Origin: Comamonas sp. lk
GTDB taxonomy: Bacteria > Pseudomonadota > Gammaproteobacteria > Burkholderiales > Burkholderiaceae_C
DNA length: 5,443 nucleotides
Reading direction: 5' to 3'
Assembly (NCBI GenBank): GCA_945898105.1
Contig: CAMDHL010000166.1
Location: 1-5,443, forward strand
The position numbers and the translations under genes were made by a program. The notes beneath the pieces are model-generated. The model saw nothing but the letters and a program-made list of their open reading frames with translations, had not been told where the DNA came from and did no database searches. The first letter of the stretch is position 1. Every line of letters begins with the position of its first letter. Below are positions 1 through 5,443 of this stretch, in pieces.

Positions 1-647
1 GATTCGCCGTGGCGGAACTCGTCATTGCACCAGCGCTCAAACCAGTGGAAGATGGGATGAAAACGCTTATCCGGATTTCTTTCCAGTTGGCGGAAGATGG
101 TGATGTAGCGGGCGTAGCCGATTTTTTCGGAAAGGTAGGTCGCGTAAAAGATGTACTTGGGCTTGAAGTAGGTGTAGGCCTTGGTGCGCTTTAAATCGCC
201 CAGATCGATGCCCAGACCAAAGTCTTTGAGCGACTGGTTGATGAAGCTGGCGTGGCGCGATTCATCGCGGGCCATATAGCGCATCAGCTGCTTGATGTCC
301 GGGTTTTCGACGTTTTTAAAAATCTCGTTGTACAAAATGCAACCCGAAAATTCGGAGGTCAAAGAGGAGATTAGAAACTCTAAAAACTCCTGGCGCATCT
401 CCGGGCTGACTTGCGAAAAGCGCTCGGCGACTTCTTTGGCAAATTCGGGGGTGCGTTGAAAATGGTCGTGGTTGTTATCGCCTTCGTACTCGGCCATCAT
501 CGCGTCCCACTCGGTGCGCATGGAGGACACGTCAAGGCGGTCCATCGCGGCAAAGTCCGTGGTGTAAAAGCGCGGGCTGAGCATGGTGCTCTCTACGGCT
601 TTTTGTGAGGCTTTTTCTGGCGAATCGATGGACGGGGTCGCTTGCAT
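1..647 (-). CDS. acsF: Mg-protoporphyrin IX monomethyl ester oxidative cyclase AcsF, 3' end missing
   Basis: AcsF is the aerobic, O2-dependent diiron cyclase that forms the isocyclic ring E of (bacterio)chlorophyll, converting Mg-protoporphyrin IX monomethyl ester to divinyl protochlorophyllide at the membrane. The reading frame is open from the ATG at 647 to the window edge and gives 215 residues; family members are about 350-360, so roughly the last 40% lies outside. Visible diiron-type carboxylate/histidine motifs are E99 (in TSEFSGC), DESRH at 128-132 and NDEFRH at 208-213. Other familiar blocks are [11 protein letters not shown] (22-32), [11 protein letters not shown] (53-63) and [15 protein letters not shown] (161-175). 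The ATG has TGGAG seven bases upstream, which favours it over the internal ATG at residue 22. The gene starts 26 bases after puhC, so it is probably co-transcribed with the puh genes, as in other purple bacteria. The N-terminal ~20 residues are variable and look unstructured. Identification is very secure; the family also needs an auxiliary subunit that is not in this window. Confidence 0.96.
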   Translation of the reverse strand, partial: MQATPSIDSPEKASQKAVESTMLSPRFYTTDFAAMDRLDVSSMRTEWDAMMAEYEGDNNHDHFQRTPEFAKEVAERFSQVSPEMRQEFLEFLISSLTSEFSGCILYNEIFKNVENPDIKQLMRYMARDESRHASFINQSLKDFGLGIDLGDLKRTKAYTYFKPKYIFYATYLSEKIGYARYITIFRQLERNPDKRFHPIFHWFERWCNDEFRHGE

Positions 648-654
648 GAAATTG

Positions 655-659
655 CTCCA
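655..659 (-). promoter_or_regulatory. Ribosome binding site of acsF
   Basis: On the minus strand TGGAG lies seven bases before the ATG at 647, inside the 26-base gap after puhC. It supports this start rather than the downstream in-frame ATG at residue 22, and it implies independent ribosome loading on acsF. Confidence 0.65.
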
Positions 660-673
660 AGTCGGGGTTATAT

Positions 674-1144
674 TTATTCAGGCTGCATCGCCAAAAAGCG
701 GGCAAATTCAGCGGTATTTGTGGGTCCAAACGATTCTAGATCGACCCGTTGGCCCGTGGTGGGATCCATCAGAGTGACCCGGCCATCGACACGGGCAATC
801 AGGTCAAAGGGCTTGTCCGAGCCGATGCCTCGGGCATGACGCTCGCGCGTCAGGGCGCGCAGGGCGCCGCGCACAAAACCTTGCTCGCCATAAAGCACCG
901 TGAGCTTCTCGCCAGTGAGGCCGTCGGCCACCAGCACGCTACGGTCCTGCTGGTCTTGAAAAAGCAAGGAGCGCTGCACTGTGGGCGCAGCAGCACGCTG
1001 GTCCGGACCGTTGCCGGTGATACGGATAAGGCCGACCGAGATCAAGGAAAACGCAATGATGCCGCCCGCGCAGAGCAGCACCCACCGGGGGAAGCTGTCC
1101 GGTACCGTGTTGGCAGGCTTGGCGGCCAATGTGTAGCTGCTCAT
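674..1144 (-). CDS. puhC: Photosynthetic complex assembly protein PuhC
   Basis: PuhC is a membrane-anchored periplasmic protein needed for efficient assembly of the RC-LH1 core complex; in Rhodobacter its loss impairs phototrophic growth (family knowledge). The protein has 156 residues, a normal family length. A short cytoplasmic N-terminus ending in PR (19-20) precedes one hydrophobic segment at about 21-41, followed by a soluble domain. That domain carries the typical PuhC pattern: [15 protein letters not shown] (60-74), [20 protein letters not shown] (89-108), [15 protein letters not shown] (120-134) and [13 protein letters not shown] (139-151). The start ATG overlaps the puhB stop in an ATGA, so translation is probably coupled to puhB; the Shine-Dalgarno sequence itself is weak. 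The QDRS segment is slightly more polar than the DGSV-like sequence I recall for the family. The stop (TAA) lies 26 bases before acsF. Product assignment rests on context plus these motifs and is firm. Confidence 0.93.
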   Translation of the reverse strand: MSSYTLAAKPANTVPDSFPRWVLLCAGGIIAFSLISVGLIRITGNGPDQRAAAPTVQRSLLFQDQQDRSVLVADGLTGEKLTVLYGEQGFVRGALRALTRERHARGIGSDKPFDLIARVDGRVTLMDPTTGQRVDLESFGPTNTAEFARFLAMQPE

Positions 1145-1812
1145 GTGAGGCTCACTTGCAAGGCGGGCGAAGCATGGTGGCTTGCGCTTTCCTGCACGAC
1201 CGGGTTGGCCTGCATGCCGGTGGCTTGCGACCAGGCATCACGCACATGGGCGGCTACGGTTTGCACATCGGCAATGGCGCGCAGGGTGGGCTCGGGCTGA
1301 TTGATGCGCCACGGACGCACGCTAGGCCACAGGTGCACCCAGGCGATGCGGTCATCGCCTTTCAGCGCCAGGCTGATGTCGCCAAAGCCGCCGTCCAGGC
1401 TGCGCACATCAGCGGCTGCAATACGCTTTAGGGGCAGGTTGAATGTCACCGTCAGCACAATACCGAGGCGCATCACGATGCGCTTATTCGTGACCGTGTA
1501 GACGGTGGTGCGCGCGGTCATCCAGGCGAGCGTCCAAACACACACCAAGCCCGTGAGCGACAGCGGGACAATCCACTTGACCGATTGCAGCAACGCCATG
1601 GTACCGGCGCCAGATTCGAGCGCTGGCCATGCACAGGCCAGCACCAGCAGACCGAAGTAAAAGACGAGCTTGCGGGCATGAAAAGCCGACGCTGCCAGGG
1701 CACGCACGTCCGGCGAACCTTGCCACACGATATGCTCATCGGGCGGCAAGCGCTCGGGCAGTCCGTACTGCGGTTCAAATTCATATTCGTGGCCGAGGTT
1801 TTCTATGGACAT
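1141..1812 (-). CDS. puhB: Photosynthetic complex assembly protein PuhB (bacterial PH-domain membrane protein)
   Basis: PuhB is a membrane protein that promotes reaction-centre assembly, probably acting early through the H subunit (from work on Rhodobacter capsulatus). The protein has 223 residues, close to the usual length. The N-terminus contains a family-typical segment, EFEPQYGLPERLPPDEHIVW (11-30), followed by QGSP. Two clear hydrophobic stretches follow at about 48-65 and 79-99, and the second may be part of a longer hairpin. Residues about 101-190 look like a bacterial pleckstrin-homology fold, with YTVTNKRIVMRLG (105-117), LPLKRIAAADVR (127-138) and GDISLALKGDDRIAW (144-158). The C-terminal 20 residues are low in conserved character and contain a His-His pair. 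The gene begins 39 bases after puhA behind an AAGGAA site, and its stop overlaps the puhC start as ATGA. The start at 1812 is supported by the ribosome binding site and by alignment of the N-terminal motif. Confidence 0.94.
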   Translation of the reverse strand: MSIENLGHEYEFEPQYGLPERLPPDEHIVWQGSPDVRALAASAFHARKLVFYFGLLVLACAWPALESGAGTMALLQSVKWIVPLSLTGLVCVWTLAWMTARTTVYTVTNKRIVMRLGIVLTVTFNLPLKRIAAADVRSLDGGFGDISLALKGDDRIAWVHLWPSVRPWRINQPEPTLRAIADVQTVAAHVRDAWSQATGMQANPVVQESASHHASPALQVSLT

Positions 1813-1817
1813 GGTCT

Positions 1818-1823
1818 TTCCTT
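1818..1823 (-). promoter_or_regulatory. Ribosome binding site of puhB
   Basis: AAGGAA on the minus strand ends five bases before the ATG at 1812, within the 39-base puhA-puhB gap. That gap is the longest in the window. I see no hairpin followed by a T-run in it, so it holds nothing beyond this site. Confidence 0.65.
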
Positions 1824-1851
1824 CACATTCTGCAAATCAAGCGCAGGGCAA

Positions 1852-2613
1852 TCAGATCAGCGGTTCGCTGCGTTTGGCATCGGCATACAACGTGCCGCCA
1901 CCGTAGTAGGCGCTGATTTTTTCCTCTTCCAGCTTGGTGATCTGGTCGGGGTTGCGCAGTGCCGGCACGGCTGCGAAATGGCGGGCATAGATGGCATGCA
2001 CTTCCACCTGGTTGCGGCGCACCAGCGAAAACGGGATAGGCAACAACACGGTGCGGCCATCCGCGATTTCCACTTCGAGGTAGCGGAACATCATTTCGGC
2101 CGCGTCAATCCAGATGTCCTTGACCGTACCGCCTTGTTTGCCGTCGCCGCCCATCACAGGCAGGCCGCGCGGGTCCACGTCTTGTTCTGCAACGGTGTAG
2201 TCGCTGGCAATACGCAGGGGTTGCAGCAAAGGCTTTCCGTCGAGGCTGCGCTCTGGCACGTCTTCACGCATAGACCAGGCACCGGCGCCTACGCCTGATG
2301 TCATGGCATCACCCGTAGGCTCGATCGGAGAACCTGAACCCATGCCCGTAGAGACGCCACGGATGGGTGGTTCTTTGCGCGTTAGGTCGGGCACAGTAAC
2401 GCTATGGCCGCCTTCGAGCAAGAAGGTTTTGGGCTCGGGAATGGGGAACCCCTTGACCACGGCCCTCCCGCCGCTGCCGGACTCCATGGGGTAGCCCTCG
2501 CGGTGGTTTTCTTGCACAAGGTAATAGATAAGGCCTGCGAAAAAGACCCAAAACACATAAAGCAGTATTTGGGCTAGATCGACGTAGCCGGTGATGTTTC
2601 CAATTGTTTGCAT
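1852..2613 (-). CDS. puhA: Photosynthetic reaction centre subunit H
   Basis: The H subunit caps the cytoplasmic face of the type II reaction centre, stabilises the L/M core and carries proton paths to the QB quinone. The protein has 253 residues, near the usual 250-260. The periplasmic N-terminus MQTIGNITGYVDLAQ leads into a single transmembrane helix at about 13-32 that ends in the signature AGLIYYLVQEN (26-36), followed by REGYP (38-42) and PEPKTFLL (59-66). The globular PRC-barrel-type domain contains PTGDAMTSGVGAGAW (99-113), GLPVMGGDG (150-158), DIWIDAAE (166-173), RYLEVE (177-182) and LEEEKISAYYGGGTLY (228-243). Glu173, important for proton transfer to QB in Rhodobacter sphaeroides, is present at the same number. 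The region around 120-132, which holds the proton-entry residues in R. sphaeroides, is different (see findings). Start choice is backed by a strong AAGGAGA site. The gene lies 23 bases after lhaA and 39 before puhB. In Rhodobacter puhA is additionally driven by a promoter inside lhaA; none is convincingly visible here. Confidence 0.98.
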   Translation of the reverse strand: MQTIGNITGYVDLAQILLYVFWVFFAGLIYYLVQENHREGYPMESGSGGRAVVKGFPIPEPKTFLLEGGHSVTVPDLTRKEPPIRGVSTGMGSGSPIEPTGDAMTSGVGAGAWSMREDVPERSLDGKPLLQPLRIASDYTVAEQDVDPRGLPVMGGDGKQGGTVKDIWIDAAEMMFRYLEVEIADGRTVLLPIPFSLVRRNQVEVHAIYARHFAAVPALRNPDQITKLEEEKISAYYGGGTLYADAKRSEPLI

Positions 2614-2620
2614 GGCGACT

Positions 2621-2627
2621 TCTCCTT
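2621..2627 (-). promoter_or_regulatory. Strong ribosome binding site of puhA
   Basis: AAGGAGA on the minus strand ends seven bases before the puhA ATG. It is the best match to the anti-Shine-Dalgarno consensus in the window, which fits the need to make the H subunit in stoichiometric, structural amounts. It fixes the start at 2613. Confidence 0.8.
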
Positions 2628-2636
2628 CGGTGACTA

Positions 2637-4073
2637 CTAGGTACGTAACTCGGCTAAGCCGAGGGTTGGCGGGACTACGGGCGAAAAAACCTTGCTGCGT
2701 TTGACTAGGGGGCCAATCGCAATCAAGGTAATGAAAAGAAACAGCATTTCGACGTGATAGACCATGCTGTAACTGACAGAGGGGTCAACCATGCCAGGGC
2801 CCCACAATCCTTGTGCGGTAACGCCGCTGACCACATCACGCAGTGCACCGCCGAAAAACATGGCAATACCGGCGGCTGCAGACTGAACCGCTCCCCAGGC
2901 GCCCAGCGCCAGGCCAACAAACTGACCTTCCATGCGCATGGCCGTAAACAAGGTACCGACAGCGAACAGACCACCGCCAAAACCGATGCCTAATGCGCCT
3001 AAACGGAACAACCAGCCAGCATCCAAAGGTGCAGAAAAAATCACCGCCGAGAAAGCAGGCAAGCCGGCCAGCGCGCCATAAGCGGCAAGGCGCATCGGGT
3101 CAACGCCTTTGGCAAGTTGCCGGCTGGAGGCATAAAAGCCTAGCAAGCCACCAGCAGCGAGCATGGCGGTGAGTGCACTGGTGGCGCCGACGCTGAGCTT
3201 CAGGATTTCGCCGCCATAGGGCTCCAAAATGATGTCCTGCATATTGAAGGCTACGGTGCCAAAAGCCGTGGCCCACAAAAATCGGCGTGCCTGGGGCAAA
3301 GCGATGAACTGCGCCCACACTTCTCTGAACTTAGGCTGCACCTGGCTCTTGAGCGCGGCCACGCGCTGCGGGTTACGCGGCTCTTGCTTCCAAAGCGCAA
3401 TCGCGTTGAGAACAAGTACTACCAGCGCACTGCCCTGCACTACTTGCACCAGATGCTCCGGGGTAAATTCGGACAGCAGCACGCTGAAGATCAGGCTACC
3501 GCTTACAGCACCCACCAACAGCATGGTGTAGAGCAACGCCACTACGCGCGGCCGGGTCTCTTCGCTGGCTTGGTCGGTGGCCAGCGCCAGACCCGCGGTT
3601 TGCGAAGTTTGCAAGCCAGCCCCTACCAGTAAAAACGCAATGCCCGCCGCAGCCTGGCCGACAAAATCAGGCACCTGCACCTGGCCGCGCCCGGACAAGA
3701 CCAGCAGCGCAAACGGCATCACCGCAAGGCCAATAAACTGTATCAGCGTTCCGCCCCACATATAGGGCACGCGCTTCCAACCAAAGGCGGATACATGCAC
3801 GTCCGACTGGTAGCCGGTGACGGCGCGAAACGGTGCCACTACCAAAGGCAAAGCCAACATCAAAGACACCAACCAGGCCGGTACGCCCAGCTCGACAATC
3901 ATCACGCGGTTAAGCGTGCCGATCATCAAGGCGGTAGTCATGCCCATGGTGAATTTGAAGAGCGTCAGGCGCAGCAGACGCGGCAGCGGCAAGCCGGCGC
4001 TAGAGACGTCTGCAAATGGCAGCCAGCTGGCCGGCATTTGCTTGGCGTACTTGGCAAAGGTCTTGGCTTTCAT
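2637..4073 (-). CDS. lhaA: Light-harvesting 1 assembly protein LhaA (PucC/BCD family MFS-like)
   Basis: LhaA belongs to the PucC (bacteriochlorophyll delivery, BCD) branch of the major facilitator superfamily and is needed for LH1 assembly, perhaps by handing bacteriochlorophyll to the antenna apoproteins. The product has 478 residues, typical for the family, with about twelve hydrophobic segments. Characteristic stretches are LPLPRLLRLTLFKFTMGMT (28-46), GTLNRVMIVELGVPAWLVS (52-70), APFRAVTGYQSD (80-91), GWKRVPYMWGGT (98-109), DQASEETRPRVVALLYTML (167-185), NMQDIILEPYGGEIL (277-291) and SYSMVYHVEMLFLF (434-447). The ATG at 4073 overlaps the bchM stop as ATGA, and I prefer it to an in-frame GTG at 4085 that would add MVTV and has no usable ribosome site. 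A GGAG at 4088-4085 is 11 bases from the ATG, which is weak, so translational coupling to bchM is likely. The position between bchM and puhA is the standard lhaA locus and separates it from the paralogue pucC, which normally sits with LH2 genes. Confidence 0.95.
   Translation of the reverse strand: MKAKTFAKYAKQMPASWLPFADVSSAGLPLPRLLRLTLFKFTMGMTTALMIGTLNRVMIVELGVPAWLVSLMLALPLVVAPFRAVTGYQSDVHVSAFGWKRVPYMWGGTLIQFIGLAVMPFALLVLSGRGQVQVPDFVGQAAAGIAFLLVGAGLQTSQTAGLALATDQASEETRPRVVALLYTMLLVGAVSGSLIFSVLLSEFTPEHLVQVVQGSALVVLVLNAIALWKQEPRNPQRVAALKSQVQPKFREVWAQFIALPQARRFLWATAFGTVAFNMQDIILEPYGGEILKLSVGATSALTAMLAAGGLLGFYASSRQLAKGVDPMRLAAYGALAGLPAFSAVIFSAPLDAGWLFRLGALGIGFGGGLFAVGTLFTAMRMEGQFVGLALGAWGAVQSAAAGIAMFFGGALRDVVSGVTAQGLWGPGMVDPSVSYSMVYHVEMLFLFITLIAIGPLVKRSKVFSPVVPPTLGLAELRT
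2649..2663 (-). other. Perfect inverted repeat (potential RNA hairpin) at the 3' end of lhaA
   Basis: On the transcript strand CTCGGC and GCCGAG are separated by TTA, giving a six-base-pair, GC-rich stem with a three-base loop in the last lhaA codons (residues Leu-Gly-Leu-Ala-Glu). It ends 9 bases before the lhaA stop and about 36 bases before the puhA start. It is not followed by a T-run, so it does not look like an intrinsic terminator. A role in protecting the 5' side of the puhA message is only a possibility, and chance is not excluded. Confidence 0.35.
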
Positions 4074-4768
4074 GACCGTAACCACTCCATCGCCTGGGAC
4101 TTGTAAAAGCCGCTAGATACGCGCTGGGTGCGGGCGCAAGCCCAGCCATCCAAGGCGCCGTGCGCCTTCATCAAGCGTGCAATGCGCGCTTCGGCCATGG
4201 GCTCTAGCCAAGGCGCGCGGTCACCGCGTGGAAACAAGCGGCCCAGCGAAATCATGGCGGCCAAAAGCGGGGTCCTTGGCGCAAAGGTAAAGACGATAGA
4301 GCCACTAGTGCGGTCGGCCAATTGCGCCAACGCATTCACCGCGTCATCGGTTTGGTAATGGATGATGGAGTCCATCGCGACCACATGGTCGAAGTGCCCC
4401 AAGGCGGGGTCCAGCATGTCGCCGCTATGAAACTCCACCAAATGCGCCACGTCCTGCGGAATGCGTTCACGCGCCAGATTGACCAGTGTGGGCGACAAAT
4501 CAATCGCCACCACCTGCGCGCCGCGCCGCGCCGCTTCCACAGCCAGTGCGCCAGTACCGCAGCCGGCATCCAGAATGCGCTTGCCGTGCAAGTCCTCGCC
4601 CAGCCAGGACAGCAAAGTGGCGCGCATCCGATCGCGCCCGGCGCGCACAGTGGTGCGGATACGGCCCACTGGTGCATCCGAGGTCAGCGTGGCCCAGGCG
4701 GCAACGGCAGTGCGATCGAAATAATTTTCGATCTGGCCGCGTCGTTCCTGGTAGCTTGCATTACTCAT
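4070..4768 (-). CDS. bchM: Magnesium-protoporphyrin IX O-methyltransferase BchM
   Basis: BchM transfers a methyl group from S-adenosylmethionine to the C13 propionate of Mg-protoporphyrin IX, giving the monomethyl ester that AcsF then cyclises. The protein has 232 residues, as expected. The N-terminus YQERRGQIENYFDRTAVAAW (6-25) is the family's substrate-side helix region. The Rossmann-type SAM fold follows, with motif I ILDAGCGTG (65-73), the acidic residue D90 in VVAIDLSP at the end of the second strand, and FDHVVAMDSIIHY (126-138) in the motif II/III region. The C-terminus RVSSGFYKSQAMEWLR (216-231) is also typical. I chose the ATG at 4768 because a TGAGG site lies eight bases upstream and MSNASYQERR matches family N-termini. 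An in-frame TTG at 4801 would add 11 residues overlapping bchL and is unlikely. The gene begins 10 bases after bchL and its stop overlaps lhaA. Confidence 0.96.
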   Translation of the reverse strand: MSNASYQERRGQIENYFDRTAVAAWATLTSDAPVGRIRTTVRAGRDRMRATLLSWLGEDLHGKRILDAGCGTGALAVEAARRGAQVVAIDLSPTLVNLARERIPQDVAHLVEFHSGDMLDPALGHFDHVVAMDSIIHYQTDDAVNALAQLADRTSGSIVFTFAPRTPLLAAMISLGRLFPRGDRAPWLEPMAEARIARLMKAHGALDGWACARTQRVSSGFYKSQAMEWLRS

Positions 4769-4778
4769 GGTGTTTGCC

Positions 4779-5443
<665 letters not shown>

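Noticed and set aside
313..385. Short inverted repeats in acsF (TTTTTAAAAA, CCGAA-AA-TTCGG, TTAGA-AAC-TCTAA) considered as regulatory sites
   Set aside because: They are short, lie inside a conserved coding segment and are expected by chance in an AT-rich patch.
749..1300. Plus-strand open frame of 183 codons opposite puhB and puhC
   Set aside because: It is antisense to two well-recognised genes, its translation resembles no family I know, and its composition is that of a reversed GC-rich coding strand.
1585..2298. Plus-strand open frame of 237 codons opposite puhA and the start of puhB
   Set aside because: It spans two genes and their intergenic gap on the opposite strand, and has no good ribosome site or recognisable domain. 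It is a shadow of the minus-strand genes.
2614..2760. Promoter for puhA inside the 3' part of lhaA, as known in Rhodobacter
   Set aside because: A TTGATT hexamer is present on the minus strand near 2725, but I found no well-spaced -10 element and no FNR-type palindrome, so I do not call a promoter.

Overview
The window is a stretch of a purple-bacterial photosynthesis gene cluster. All six genes lie on the minus strand, so transcription runs from high to low coordinates. In that direction the order is bchL (5' end cut off by the window edge), bchM, lhaA, puhA, puhB, puhC and acsF (3' end cut off by the window edge). This matches the conserved bchFNBHLM-lhaA-puhABC block of phototrophic Proteobacteria. 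The AcsF, LhaA and PuhA sequences, the moderately high GC content and the position of acsF directly after puhC suggest a betaproteobacterium of the Burkholderiales (Rubrivivax/Rhodoferax/Limnohabitans-like). That placement is from memory of the families and is not a computed phylogeny.

Layout. 5443-4779 encodes the C-terminal ~220 residues of BchL, the iron-protein component of dark-operative protochlorophyllide reductase. 4768-4070 encodes BchM, the Mg-protoporphyrin IX methyltransferase. 4073-2637 encodes LhaA, a 12-helix membrane protein for LH1 assembly. 2613-1852 encodes PuhA, the reaction-centre H subunit. 1812-1141 and 1144-674 encode PuhB and PuhC, two membrane assembly factors. 647-1 encodes the first 215 residues of AcsF, the oxygen-dependent diiron cyclase that acts on the product of BchM.

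How the genes work together. BchM and AcsF catalyse consecutive steps of bacteriochlorophyll synthesis (methylation of Mg-protoporphyrin IX, then closure of ring E). BchL supplies electrons to the later protochlorophyllide reduction. LhaA, PuhB and PuhC assemble the RC-LH1 core around PuhA. Junctions are tight: two ATGA overlaps (bchM/lhaA and puhB/puhC) and gaps of 10 to 39 bases elsewhere, with no obvious intrinsic terminator. This indicates one long polycistronic transcript or overlapping superoperon units.

The window is almost entirely coding and has no gene-free stretch longer than 39 bases. I see no mobile element, RNA gene, CRISPR array or unknown gene, and no sign of a previously undescribed system. 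The points most worth a second look are the apparent loss of the known proton-entry histidines in PuhA and a compact hairpin at the lhaA/puhA junction.
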